NCBI RefSeq assembly: GCF_018614915.1
Contig: NZ_JAGGNU010000052.1
Location: 87,408 to 151,407 of the forward strand
Direction: 5' to 3'
DNA length: 64,000 nt
Source: Variovorax paradoxus
Lineage (GTDB): Bacteria; Pseudomonadota; Gammaproteobacteria; Burkholderiales; Burkholderiaceae_C
Shown: in pieces, positions 28,834 to 39,724 of the stretch
How the letters are laid out: every line of letters begins with the position of its first letter
Position numbering within the stretch: the first letter of the stretch is position 1
The notes under the pieces: generated by a model
Told to the model about the DNA's origin: nothing
Database searches by the model: none
What the model saw: only the letters and a program-made list of their open reading frames with translations
Position numbers and translations under genes: made by a program

Positions 28834-29734
28834 GCGCCCACTGCGCTTGCCGCGCCTGCGCCATTGGCGCGACTGGCAGAGCCTGGCCTTCCTCGCCGCA
28901 TTGCCTGCGCTGGCGGCCTGGCAGTGGGTGCACGGCTTCCATTGGCTTCTGTATGGCGCGATGCTGTTCCTGACGCTCGGCGTCGGCGTGATCCACCACA
29001 ACCATGCGCACCTGCGCATGTGGCGAGGCCGCTGGGCGAACCGCTGCATCGATTTCTGGCTGACGCTGCTGCAGGGCCACCCGACCTTCGTGTTCTGGCC
29101 CGCGCACGTGGCGAACCACCATCGCCACCGGCACGGACCCGATGACGCTGCGCGCACCTATCGCTTCTGTGGGGACACCAATCACCTGTTGGGCTACCTC
29201 TTGCACCCGCTGCAGGCGGCGAGTGTGCTCTACCCGGTGTTCACGGCGTGGCTGCGCCGGCTTCGGCGCCCCTGGCCGGGCGCCTGGCGCTACTGCATGG
29301 CGCAGTACGCGCTGTGGCTCGCCAGCTGGGTTGGACTGCTGGCGCTCGACTGGCAGAAGGCACTGGTGTTCGTGGTCCTGCCGCAACTGCACGGCCTGCA
29401 CTGGCTCTTGGCCGCCAACTACCTGCAGCATGCGCATGCGGATGGCTGGCCGCGTCCGCGCGGCGCGACGCTCGGCTATGCGCACAATTTCGAAGGGCTG
29501 ATCAATCCGCTGCTCTTCAACATCGGCCTGCACACCGCGCACCACGAGCACTCGAAGGCGCACTGGTCGGCACTTGCGCGGCTGCACCGCGAGCACTACC
29601 GCGCACGCGTCGAGCCGGTGCTCAACGAGCGCGGCGTCATCGTGTACATGGCGCGCGTGTTCGTGGTGGGGGCGCTGATGCCGCGCTATCGCAGCCGCTC
29701 GCTGATGTCTCCGAATTCCCCTCCACTCTGCTGA
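28817..29734 (+). CDS. fatty acid desaturase family protein
   Basis: Membrane diiron desaturase of about 305 residues. Histidine motifs: VGVIHHNHAHLRMW, HVANHHRHRHG, and the third box GLHTAHHEHSKAHW near the C-terminus. Hydrophobic segments flank the first two. I start at the GTG at 28817, inside the end of the preceding gene; the next codon is also GTG and either may be used. The following gene begins 3 bp after the stop. Desaturation of an acyl chain bound to lipid or carrier protein is the family-level expectation. Confidence 0.87.
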   Translation: MVSRPERPLRLPRLRHWRDWQSLAFLAALPALAAWQWVHGFHWLLYGAMLFLTLGVGVIHHNHAHLRMWRGRWANRCIDFWLTLLQGHPTFVFWPAHVANHHRHRHGPDDAARTYRFCGDTNHLLGYLLHPLQAASVLYPVFTAWLRRLRRPWPGAWRYCMAQYALWLASWVGLLALDWQKALVFVVLPQLHGLHWLLAANYLQHAHADGWPRPRGATLGYAHNFEGLINPLLFNIGLHTAHHEHSKAHWSALARLHREHYRARVEPVLNERGVIVYMARVFVVGALMPRYRSRSLMSPNSPPLC

Positions 29735-29737
29735 CCC

Positions 29738-31654
29738 ATGCCCGTTCCATTCCAGCGCGTCTATCTCGAAAGTGCCGGCTACTTCATGCCGGGCGAGGCC
29801 GTCTCCAACGAGCACATGGATGCCTACATCGCGCCGCTCAACCGGATGTCGGAGCGCATCAAGCGGCGCATCCTGGCCGAGAACGGCATTCGGGAGCGTT
29901 ACTACGCCATCGATGCCGAGGGCCGCACGGTGCATACCAACGCGCAGCTCGCGGCCGGCGCAATCCGCCACTGCCTGCAGCAGGGCGGGACGGAGCTGTC
30001 GCGCGTCTCGCTCCTGGCCAGCGGCTCCTCGGGCGGCGATGCGCTGATGCCGGGCTTTGCCAACATGATCCAGGGCGAACTGGCGGCGCCGCCGATGGAA
30101 ACGCTATCGGTGCACGGCATCTGCGCAGCCGGCGTGTCGGCGATCCAGGCCGCGGCGCAGGGCGTGGAACTCGGAGCGCATCGCTCGGCGCTGGCAGTGG
30201 CGAGCGAGATGCCTTCGCGCCTGTTCAAGCGTTCGCGCTTTGCGGCACGGGGATACGACTGCGACTTCGACTCGCACTTCCTGCGCTGGATGCTGTCCGA
30301 TGGCGCGGGCGCGCTGCTGCTGTCCAACGGCGCACCGGCGCTGGCCGGTGCATCGGGCGTGCGCTTGCGGCTCAAGTGGATCCATCAGCGCGCCTTCTCG
30401 GGCGACTACCCTGTGTGCATGCAGCTCGGCCTGACCGAGGACCGCGCGCGCGGGCACCTGGACTTCGGCTCGTGGGGCGAGGCCGAGGCGGCGGGCGCGT
30501 TGTCGCTCAGACAGGACATCCGCCTTCTGCCGCACCTGTTCGACATCGGCATCCACGAATACGCGGGGCTGGTGCGCGAAGGCTGGGTCGACCCCTCGCG
30601 AGTCGACCACTTCCTGTGCCACTACTCGTCGGAGAAGTTCATCCCGGTGGTGGACGACCTGATGCACAAGGCCGGCCTCGCCATTCCGCGCGAGCGCTGG
30701 TACAGCAACCTGGCGTGGCGCGGCAACACCGGGGCCGCCTCGATCATGATCATGCTGGCCGAGTTCCTGCAGACCAAGGCCTTGAAAGCCGGCGAGCAGA
30801 TCTTCTGCTACGTACCCGAGTCGGGCCGCTTCATGGCGGCGTACATGCTGTTCGAAGTCGAGGAGGCAGGCGCTGCCGCTGCCGCCCCGGCGCCCGTGGC
30901 ATTCCGTGCAGAGACGCCGGTTGAAGCCGCAGCCGATGCCATCGCCCCGCCGCACGACCCCGCCGCCGCGCCCGAAGGCCTGGGCGAGCTGCTCACCGAG
31001 CTGGCCGCGATCTGGCACGACTACCGTTCGCGCGTCTGGCGCACGCCGCTGGTGCGGCAGATCCGCGAGCGCCGGTTTGCGCTCGCGGACTACCTCAACT
31101 GGATGGAGAACTGGATCCCCCAGGTGCGCGAGGGCAGCAAGTGGATGCGCGAAGGCGCCGCTTCGCTGGCCGATCGCTACCAGGCGCTGGCGGCGCTGAT
31201 CGGCGTGCATGCCGGCGAGGAGCAGGACGACTTCATGATCCTGTTCAACGACTACCGCAAGGCCGGCGGCAGCGTGGGAGAGATGGATGCGCTGCGGCGC
31301 AACCCCGGCGGCGAGGCGCTCAACGCCTACCTGCATGGGCTGGCCGCGACGCGCAACCCGATCGGCCTCCTGGGCGCCATCTACGTCATCGAGGGCACCG
31401 GGCAGCGCATCGTGCCGGCGTTGCTGCCGCTAATCAAGGCAGGGCTCAAGCTGCCGCCGGAGGCCTTCCGCTTCCTCGAGTACCACGGCCACAACGACGA
31501 GAACCACCTCAACCGCTGGCTCGCCGCGGTCGAGATGGCGATGGCGCTGGACGACGAGGGCAGGGCGGCGCGCCAGATCGTCGAGACTGCGCGCCATACG
31601 GCGGCGCTCTACCTGATGCAGTTTCAGCACGTCACCGAACGAATGCACGCATGA
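29738..31654 (+). CDS. KAS III (FabH-like) domain fused to heme-oxygenase-like iron-dependent domain
   Basis: A 638-residue two-domain protein. Residues 1-375 form a beta-ketoacyl-ACP synthase III-type fold with the Cys-His-Asn triad C129 (HGICAAG), H295 (LCHYSSEKF) and N330 (WRGNTGAAS). An Ala/Pro/Glu linker (375-415) follows. Residues 415-638 form an all-helical heme-oxygenase-like domain of the iron-containing redox enzyme group, with candidate metal ligands H491 and E494/E495 (GVHAGEEQDDF) and H583, H585, D587 and H590 (YHGHNDENH). The fusion could condense an acyl group and oxidise the product on one chain. It overlaps the next gene (ATGA). The reaction is inferred; no substrate can be named. 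Confidence 0.85.
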   Translation: MPVPFQRVYLESAGYFMPGEAVSNEHMDAYIAPLNRMSERIKRRILAENGIRERYYAIDAEGRTVHTNAQLAAGAIRHCLQQGGTELSRVSLLASGSSGGDALMPGFANMIQGELAAPPMETLSVHGICAAGVSAIQAAAQGVELGAHRSALAVASEMPSRLFKRSRFAARGYDCDFDSHFLRWMLSDGAGALLLSNGAPALAGASGVRLRLKWIHQRAFSGDYPVCMQLGLTEDRARGHLDFGSWGEAEAAGALSLRQDIRLLPHLFDIGIHEYAGLVREGWVDPSRVDHFLCHYSSEKFIPVVDDLMHKAGLAIPRERWYSNLAWRGNTGAASIMIMLAEFLQTKALKAGEQIFCYVPESGRFMAAYMLFEVEEAGAAAAAPAPVAFRAETPVEAAADAIAPPHDPAAAPEGLGELLTELAAIWHDYRSRVWRTPLVRQIRERRFALADYLNWMENWIPQVREGSKWMREGAASLADRYQALAALIGVHAGEEQDDFMILFNDYRKAGGSVGEMDALRRNPGGEALNAYLHGLAATRNPIGLLGAIYVIEGTGQRIVPALLPLIKAGLKLPPEAFRFLEYHGHNDENHLNRWLAAVEMAMALDDEGRAARQIVETARHTAALYLMQFQHVTERMHA

Positions 31655-32532
31655 ACACCACTCCCGACTTCCTGGCGCAGGCGCACGACCTGCGCGACCC
31701 GAGCCCCTGGCTGGCCCTCTATCTCGACCAGAGCACGCCCTTGCCCGACAAGGTGAAGGCGGCCTGGCTCGCCGATTCGAGCTCGGCCTCGCGCCAGTAC
31801 TTGTTGCCCTTCCTGCGGCCGCTGGCGCGCGCGGCGATCGTGCTGCTCCAGGTGGTCAAGGTGTTCGTGCCGCGCAAGTGGTCGCATTCGCGGCTTCTGC
31901 ATCGCCTGCTTGCCTGGGGGTTGAAGCGCTTCGTCTCGCCGGAGGCCAACTGGCTGATCCTGCGGCACTTTCACCTGGGTTCGCAGGTGCTGAATTTCAT
32001 CGGTGCCAATTCGCCGGTGCCGGTGGGCACCTCGCCGCTGGAGCCGGCCGACATCGGCGCGCTGAAGGAGGACATGTTCCTGCAGCACGACCTGAACCTG
32101 TTCAACTTCGTGATCCGGCTCAATCAGGCGCTGCGTGCGCAGGGCTTCCAGCTGCGCAAGGCGGAGCAGGTCGATTTCTCGATGATCCGCGAGCCCGCCC
32201 TGCGCATCGAAGACATGCCGCACGGCAGGCTCAACTTCCTCGACCTGCAAAGCGCCATCGAGCTGTTCACGCCGCTCTACCAGCTCATGCTGACCGACAA
32301 CGACTTCTGGCGTGCCGCCAATTCGCTCCAGCTCGACGAGACCATCGGCATCTACGCCGCCACCGTGCTGGGTGCGCCCGAGCACCTGATCCTGGTGAAC
32401 AACAAGCATCCGCTGGTGCCGCTGTCGACCCTGCGGGCGGGGCACCGGCTGGTGATCCATGGCTTGTCCACCGAGATGCTGCACAGCCTGTTGATGAAGT
32501 TCCGCGACGGGCGGGCCGGTGCTCCCTTGTAA
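31651..32532 (+). CDS. hypothetical protein, lipid gene run
   Basis: A 293-residue protein that I do not assign to a named family. It begins MNTTPDFLAQAHDLRDPSPW, has one strongly hydrophobic segment near residues 52-72 (PLARAAIVLLQVVKVFV), and a histidine pair in LRHFHLGSQ followed by LQHDLNLFNFVIRLN. It may be a peripheral membrane protein. Its start overlaps the stop of the KAS III fusion gene (ATGA), so translation is coupled and a joint role is likely. Codon use matches neighbours. Confidence 0.7.
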   Translation: MNTTPDFLAQAHDLRDPSPWLALYLDQSTPLPDKVKAAWLADSSSASRQYLLPFLRPLARAAIVLLQVVKVFVPRKWSHSRLLHRLLAWGLKRFVSPEANWLILRHFHLGSQVLNFIGANSPVPVGTSPLEPADIGALKEDMFLQHDLNLFNFVIRLNQALRAQGFQLRKAEQVDFSMIREPALRIEDMPHGRLNFLDLQSAIELFTPLYQLMLTDNDFWRAANSLQLDETIGIYAATVLGAPEHLILVNNKHPLVPLSTLRAGHRLVIHGLSTEMLHSLLMKFRDGRAGAPL

Positions 32533-32560
32533 TTCGGCGCCGACACCCCAGATGCGGCCC

Positions 32561-32914
32561 ATGAACGCTACCAAGACTCCGTCGCCCAAGACCGACCTGG
32601 CGGTGACACACGTGCTGGCCCAGCTCCTCGAGCGACTCGAGCACAGCGCCGTGCCAGTGGGCGCCGAGCAGTACCGATCGGTCGTGATGCACCTGGTGGA
32701 CGAGTTCCGCGATGTCGAACCCGGCGCCAAGCTCGGGCAGCTGCTGGACGCCTATCCGGCCGCCGCCGAGGTGTACGAGAACCTCAATTACCAGCATGCC
32801 GGCTTGTGCCGCTCCGGGCTGGACAGCTCGCTGGCCGCCGAACTGGCCGCCAAGGATGCGATCGCGCGCATCATGCGCCGCCCCGAACCGGATGCCGCCC
32901 ATGGCCAAGGCTGA
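32561..32914 (+). CDS. hypothetical protein
   Basis: A 117-residue protein from the ATG at 32561; an ATG at 32552 would add three residues, and neither has a clear ribosome binding site. It is mostly helical and acidic, with the core LAQLLERLEHSAVPVGAEQY and LGQLLDAYPAAAEVYENLNY. No signal or membrane segment is seen. It lies 28 bp after the preceding gene and overlaps the next by 14 bp, so it belongs to the same run. No function can be given. Confidence 0.65.
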   Translation: MNATKTPSPKTDLAVTHVLAQLLERLEHSAVPVGAEQYRSVVMHLVDEFRDVEPGAKLGQLLDAYPAAAEVYENLNYQHAGLCRSGLDSSLAAELAAKDAIARIMRRPEPDAAHGQG

Positions 32915-33149
32915 GGTCAAGACCGCCGTCGTAGCGGACGGCTTGCGCTACAAGGCCAAGGCGCCGGGCTCCCCGTTCCGCGCCTCGGCCTCGTTCAGCG
33001 GTGCAACCATGTCCTGCTTCATGTGCGGCAAGCACCGCGTGCGCTCCCAGATGCGGACCCGGCAGCTGCTGGGCAAGTCGCAAACCGTCTGCGCGCCCTC
33101 GTGCAAGGCACTGGATGAACTGGTGGATGGTGACGGCGCTGCGACGTAG
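32901..33149 (+). CDS. small cysteine-motif protein
   Basis: An 82-residue basic protein from the ATG at 32901. MSCFMCGKHRVRS and, 20 residues later, VCAPSCKAL give two cysteine pairs (CxxC and CxxxC) that could bind zinc. It overlaps the end of the preceding gene by 14 bp and is the last gene of the run. Short proteins of this kind occur in Burkholderiales genomes; a nucleic-acid or metal role is only a guess. Confidence 0.65.
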   Translation: MAKAEVKTAVVADGLRYKAKAPGSPFRASASFSGATMSCFMCGKHRVRSQMRTRQLLGKSQTVCAPSCKALDELVDGDGAAT

Positions 33150-33159
33150 TTGACGAATT

Positions 33160-33241
33160 CGATTTGCCTCTGCAAATCGGCTACCAAAGCGGCTAATTTC
33201 GATCTACAGTTGGAAACAATTGATGCAATTATTTGCGTCAA
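33160..33241. promoter_or_regulatory. two inverted repeats in an AT-rich intergenic region
   Basis: The 165 bp before the gene at 33315 are much richer in A+T than the surrounding DNA. They contain a perfect 8-bp inverted repeat (CGATTTGC, 4-bp spacer, GCAAATCG; 33160-33179) and an imperfect 9-bp one (TTGATGCAA, TTAT, TTGCGTCAA; 33220-33241). Both look like operator sites. What binds them is unknown. Confidence 0.4.
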
Positions 33242-33314
33242 TACCTAAGTTCTCATTGATGGTCGATCAAATGATCCCGCTTAAAACCATTGTTTTCTGT
33301 TGGTCGGAGCGCGC

Positions 33315-33884
33315 ATGAGCAGGCCTGCCCGCCACGTCATCATGCAGGTCGTCAAGCGCTCGGGGGGCGCCACGCACCATGTCGAATTCAGCATGGACGA
33401 CAACTTCGCCGAACGCCTGCGGCAGCTGCGCTCGCTGGTGCCGCCGCTGAACACCTTGAACAAGCAGCGCGACCTCGTGATCGACAAGGTGCGCGTCCGT
33501 CTGCCCACCGCCGTGTGGCGCTGCGGGGGCGATATCGACAGCCAGGTCGACGGCTCCTGCATCGTCATTGCCGCAGAGGGCTTCTTCAATTGCGGCGGCA
33601 AGGACCGGAAGACCAAGGAGAAGCTGGTTACCTATACCTTCCCGATCGCGCGCCTGATCGAATTGCATGCCGAGCGGCCCGCCGGCGAAACCTTCTACAT
33701 CCGCGACGGCATCTTCACCAATGACGAGCCCGCCAACTCCGCGGCCGGCCGCTGGGTGGCGTCGCTGCACGAGCTGGAAGAGATGCGCATGCCCGATGCG
33801 CCCTCGGACTTCGACACGCTCCAGGGCGTGCCGTTGCGCACCGCGCAGGGCGGCTTGCCCTCGCACGACCTCAGCCTGAACTGA
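33315..33884 (+). CDS. hypothetical protein
   Basis: A 189-residue soluble protein with no family that I recognise. It starts MSRPARHVIMQVVKRSGGAT with GGAG 5 nt before the ATG. Cysteines occur in WRCGGDID, GSCIVIA and FNCGGKD. There is no signal peptide or membrane segment. It stands alone behind an AT-rich region with two inverted repeats and is convergent with the membrane pyrophosphatase gene. Normal GC-rich third codon positions support real coding. Confidence 0.65.
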   Translation: MSRPARHVIMQVVKRSGGATHHVEFSMDDNFAERLRQLRSLVPPLNTLNKQRDLVIDKVRVRLPTAVWRCGGDIDSQVDGSCIVIAAEGFFNCGGKDRKTKEKLVTYTFPIARLIELHAERPAGETFYIRDGIFTNDEPANSAAGRWVASLHELEEMRMPDAPSDFDTLQGVPLRTAQGGLPSHDLSLN

Positions 33885-33888
33885 GCGC

Positions 33889-33906
33889 CGGCGGCGCGCG
33901 CCGCCG
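33889..33906. terminator. perfect 18-bp palindrome between convergent genes
   Basis: CGGCGGCGC followed directly by GCGCCGCCG lies 4 bp after one stop and 6 bp before the stop of the convergent hppA gene. It may act as a bidirectional transcription end signal, although no T tract follows. Confidence 0.35.
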
Positions 33907-33912
33907 TACTCC

Positions 33913-36402
<2,490 letters not shown>

Positions 36403-36536
36403 GCCTTGCTTCTCCATTCGTTCGTTGTGACGTTGTGGAGACGGAAGCACCTAGCCCTGTGCGCAACGCGTACGGGTGAGTGCTTCCGCCGCGTTGCTTC
36501 CTCGAAGCCCCGTGGCCTTCAAAAAAGCCGGGGCCG

Positions 36537-36555
36537 ATTGGCCAACGCGGCCAAT
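36537..36555. promoter_or_regulatory. inverted repeat between hppA and ppa
   Basis: ATTGGCC, a 5-bp spacer and GGCCAAT form a perfect 7-bp inverted repeat in the 258-bp region between the divergent pyrophosphatase genes. Its position, about 105 bp before ppa and 135 bp before hppA, would suit a shared operator. No known regulator can be named. Confidence 0.3.
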
Positions 36556-36660
36556 TTACAGGCAAATGTCGGGTTTCGTGCGACTGGCCGGTGACACGGA
36601 AAGTAAACTTCGGGTTTGTCCCCATCCCGCTAGCACTTTCAACTACTCCAAGACAGATCT

Positions 36661-37188
36661 ATGTCCCTCGGCCAAGTCTCCCCCGGCAAAGACGCTCCTG
36701 AAGCCTTTAACGTCGTCATCGAAATCCCGATGAACGCCGATCCGATCAAGTACGAAGTCGACAAGGAATCGGGCGCAATCTTCGTCGACCGCTTCATGAC
36801 GACCGCGATGCACTATCCGACCAACTACGGCTACGTGCCGCAGACGCTCTCGGGCGACGGCGATCCGGTCGACGTGCTGGTCATCACCCCCTGGGCACTG
36901 GTGCCGGGCGTGGTGGTGCCGTGCCGGCCGATCGGCATCCTGATGATGGAAGACGAGGCCGGCGTCGACGGCAAGGTGCTGGCCGTGCCCACCGACAAGG
37001 TGCTGCCGATCTACAGCCACTGGAAGAAGGTCGAAGACGTGAACCCGATGCGCCTGAAGGCCATCACGCACTTCTTCGAGCACTACAAGGATCTCGAAGC
37101 CGGCAAGTGGGTCAAGGTGCTGGGCTGGGAAGGCATCGACGCGGCCAAGAAGGAAATCGTGGACGGCATCGCCAACTACAAGAAGTAG
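36661..37188 (+). CDS. ppa: inorganic pyrophosphatase (soluble, family I)
   Basis: Cytosolic enzyme that splits pyrophosphate and pulls biosynthetic reactions forward. The 175-residue protein has the family I signature GDGDPVDVLV with the metal-binding aspartates, as well as RFMTTAMHYPTNYGYVP and KVLPIYSHWKKVEDV. It is head to head with the membrane pyrophosphatase gene, so a pyrophosphate-wasting and a pyrophosphate-conserving enzyme share one intergenic control region. Confidence 0.96.
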   Translation: MSLGQVSPGKDAPEAFNVVIEIPMNADPIKYEVDKESGAIFVDRFMTTAMHYPTNYGYVPQTLSGDGDPVDVLVITPWALVPGVVVPCRPIGILMMEDEAGVDGKVLAVPTDKVLPIYSHWKKVEDVNPMRLKAITHFFEHYKDLEAGKWVKVLGWEGIDAAKKEIVDGIANYKK

Positions 37189-37216
37189 CCACGGAAGCGC
37201 CCGCGTCGCCGGGCGC

Positions 37217-38188
37217 TCATTCGGCGGCGATCCCTGCCCGATGGGCCAGGGCGCGGTAGCGCGAGATCTCCGATTCCATCAGGCTGCGGAAGGGTGCCGC
37301 GCCGATCATCACGGGCTCCATGCCCTGTGCGCGCAGCTGGTCCTGGACGGCCGGGTCAGCCATGGTGGCGCTCACCTCCGCGACCAGCCGCTGCATGACC
37401 GGTGCCGGCGTGCCGGTCGGTGCCGCGAAGCCGTACCAGGCGTCGAAGGTGGCGTCCGGCATCTTGAGTTCGGCCATGGTCGGCACGTTCGGCAGCATGC
37501 TCGAACGCGTCGAGCCCACGACGGCGAGCGCGCGCAGCTTGCCCGAGCGCACATGCGGTGCGACGGCGGCCACCGTGTCGATGCCCATCTCGATCTCGCC
37601 GCCGATCAGGGCCATCGCGGCCTGGCTGCTGCCCTTGTAGGGCACGTCCTGGAGCTTGACGCCCGCTGCCATCGCGAACAGCTCGCCGGCCAGATGCGGG
37701 CCCGAGCCGCTGCCGAAGGTGGCGTAGCGGATGCCCTGGGGCTTGGCCCTGGCGGCAGCCGCGAGTTCCGTCGCGCTGTGCCAGGGCGACGCCGCATTGA
37801 CCACCAGCACCAATGGCGCCTTCGCGATGATCGCTACCGGCGCCAGGTCCTTCAGCGGGTCGTAAGGCAGCTTCGCGCGCAGCGCGGGATTCACGCTGTA
37901 GGTGGAGGAGCCCGAGACCAGCAGCGTGTAGCCATCCGGCAGCGCCTTGGCGACCGCATCGGTGCCGATGAGGGTCGCGGCACCGGGCTTGTTGTCGATC
38001 ACCACCGGCTGGCCGAGCCGCTGCGACAGCTTCTGGCCCAGCGCGCGCGCCACGATGTCGGTCCCGCCGCCCGGCGGAAACGGCACGACCAGCTTGATGG
38101 CCTTGGCAGGCCAGGCATCGGCGGCCTGGGCCAGGCCGGCCGCGGCCGTGAACGTGAGGGCGACAAGGAGATGGGCGAGTTGCTTCAT
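37217..38188 (-). CDS. Bug-family (tripartite tricarboxylate transporter) periplasmic binding protein
   Basis: A 323-residue secreted solute-binding protein. It has a signal peptide (residues 1-22, ending AQA-AD), then the Bug core WPAKAIKLVVPFPPGGGTDIVAR, GQPVVIDNKPGAATLIGTD and DVPYKGSSQAAMALIGGEI. It overlaps the M20 peptidase gene by 4 bp and follows it. The pair probably serves uptake and hydrolysis of one compound under control of the divergent LysR gene. No TctA/TctB membrane genes lie nearby, which is usual for the many orphan Bug genes in this family of bacteria. Confidence 0.92.
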   Translation of the reverse strand: MKQLAHLLVALTFTAAAGLAQAADAWPAKAIKLVVPFPPGGGTDIVARALGQKLSQRLGQPVVIDNKPGAATLIGTDAVAKALPDGYTLLVSGSSTYSVNPALRAKLPYDPLKDLAPVAIIAKAPLVLVVNAASPWHSATELAAAARAKPQGIRYATFGSGSGPHLAGELFAMAAGVKLQDVPYKGSSQAAMALIGGEIEMGIDTVAAVAPHVRSGKLRALAVVGSTRSSMLPNVPTMAELKMPDATFDAWYGFAAPTGTPAPVMQRLVAEVSATMADPAVQDQLRAQGMEPVMIGAAPFRSLMESEISRYRALAHRAGIAAE

Positions 38189-39618
38189 GCGATTCTCTGG
38201 TGGGATGACGTAGCGATCGATCCGGCCCGCCATGGCGTGTTCGCCGCGGCATCGCCGAGATCCCAGTAAAGGCCGGCCATGATCTGCAGGCCCTCGCGGG
38301 CCAGCGGTGCCAGCAGGTGTTCGTTGGGCGCGTGCTGCGCACAGGCCGGGTAGGAGTGCGGCACCCACAAGGTGGGCAGGCCCAGGAGATCGGCGAAGAC
38401 GTCGTTGGGCAAGGAGCCGGCGAGATTCGGCAGGAGGTCGGGGCGCTGGCCCGTGCTCTCCTCGATGGAGCGCTGCGCCCAGCCGACCCAGGGGTTGGCC
38501 AGATCCAGGCGCGTCGCTGCGCCTTCGAGCGTGACCTGCACCTCGGCCTGCCCGAATCCGTGCGCGGCCAGATGGGCGCGCACGATGGATGCGAGCTCGC
38601 GCCAGGGCGTGCCGACCACGAAGCGCAGCTGGCAATGCGCCACCGCTTCGGCCGGGATCGCATTGACGGGCCGCTGCGGTGCACCGGCACCGAGCGCGAG
38701 CACCTCGATGGTGTTCCAGGCCATCAGGCGCTCGGCCGGGCTCAGGCCGGGCTCGCCCCATCCGGTATCGAGCGCGGGGTCGTCCGCGTCGCCACCGATC
38801 TCGATGGTGGCCAGGGCTTCACGCACCGCGGCGGGAATACCCTGCGGTCGAAGCGCGTCGACCAGCATGCGGCCCTTCGCGTCCACCAGTGTCGCCACAG
38901 CGTGGCTCAGCACGGTGGCCGGGTTCGCGAGCACGCCACCCCAGTTGCCGGAGTGATAGCCGCGCGGCCGCGCACGCAGCCGCAGGCTGAAGTTGACGGC
39001 GCCGCGCGAACCGAGAAGCAGCGTCGGCCGGCGTGCATTCACCCGCGGTCCGTCGCAGGCGATCAGAAGATCGGCGCGCAGCTTGCCGGCCTGCTGTTTG
39101 CAGACGTCATGCAGGCCGGGCGACGCGGCTTCCTCGCCCATCTCGAGCAGCAGCGTCACGTTGTAGCCGAGCCGGCCGTTGCGCGCCTGCAGCACCTGAG
39201 CGAGCGCGCCGAGGTTGATGGTGTGCTGCCCCTTGTTGTCGGCCGTGCCGCGGCCGTACCAGCGCTCGCCCTCGATGGTCAGCGTCCACGGCGTGAGGCC
39301 TTCGCGCCATTGCGCGTCCTGGCCGCTGACGACGTCGCCGTGGCCATAGGTCAGCACGGTGGGGAGCTCGGCGTCCTCGATGCGGCGCGCGATCAGGAAG
39401 GGTCCGCCGCCGGGCACCGGGTTGTCGATCACCTCGCAGGCGAAGCCGAGCCGTTCCAGCGGCGCGCTCATCTCCTCGCGCAGGTAGGCGCCGAGCGCGG
39501 GTGTCGCGGCGCCGGTGTCGCTCTCGGTCCGGAAGGCGACGCGCCGCCGCAGGTCGGCCAGGAAGCGGCCGTCGTCGAAGTAGGCGGCCGCGGCGGAGAG
39601 ACAGTCGTTGCGTTGCAT
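38185..39618 (-). CDS. M20 family metallopeptidase
   Basis: Zinc-dependent peptidase or amidohydrolase of 477 residues. The metal site is visible in LTYGHGDVVSG (His, and Asp of the catalytic pair), WYGRGTADNKGQHTIN (bridging Asp), and MGEEAASPG (catalytic Glu plus metal Glu). The C-terminal metal histidine is in ACAQHAPNEHL. A dimerisation domain lies in the middle. It is the first gene of a two-gene operon with the Bug protein. The likely substrates are dipeptides or N-acyl amino acids, by family. Confidence 0.92.
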   Translation of the reverse strand: MQRNDCLSAAAAYFDDGRFLADLRRRVAFRTESDTGAATPALGAYLREEMSAPLERLGFACEVIDNPVPGGGPFLIARRIEDAELPTVLTYGHGDVVSGQDAQWREGLTPWTLTIEGERWYGRGTADNKGQHTINLGALAQVLQARNGRLGYNVTLLLEMGEEAASPGLHDVCKQQAGKLRADLLIACDGPRVNARRPTLLLGSRGAVNFSLRLRARPRGYHSGNWGGVLANPATVLSHAVATLVDAKGRMLVDALRPQGIPAAVREALATIEIGGDADDPALDTGWGEPGLSPAERLMAWNTIEVLALGAGAPQRPVNAIPAEAVAHCQLRFVVGTPWRELASIVRAHLAAHGFGQAEVQVTLEGAATRLDLANPWVGWAQRSIEESTGQRPDLLPNLAGSLPNDVFADLLGLPTLWVPHSYPACAQHAPNEHLLAPLAREGLQIMAGLYWDLGDAAANTPWRAGSIATSSHQRIA

Positions 39619-39724
39619 GGTCGTGGATTGGCGTGATGGCGATGGACGCAAGTAAAAGGCCTGATGGGCATTGCGTGAACCACCGAATTGGCAAGCTACC
39701 ATTGCCTTCAAGGCAACGCTTGCG

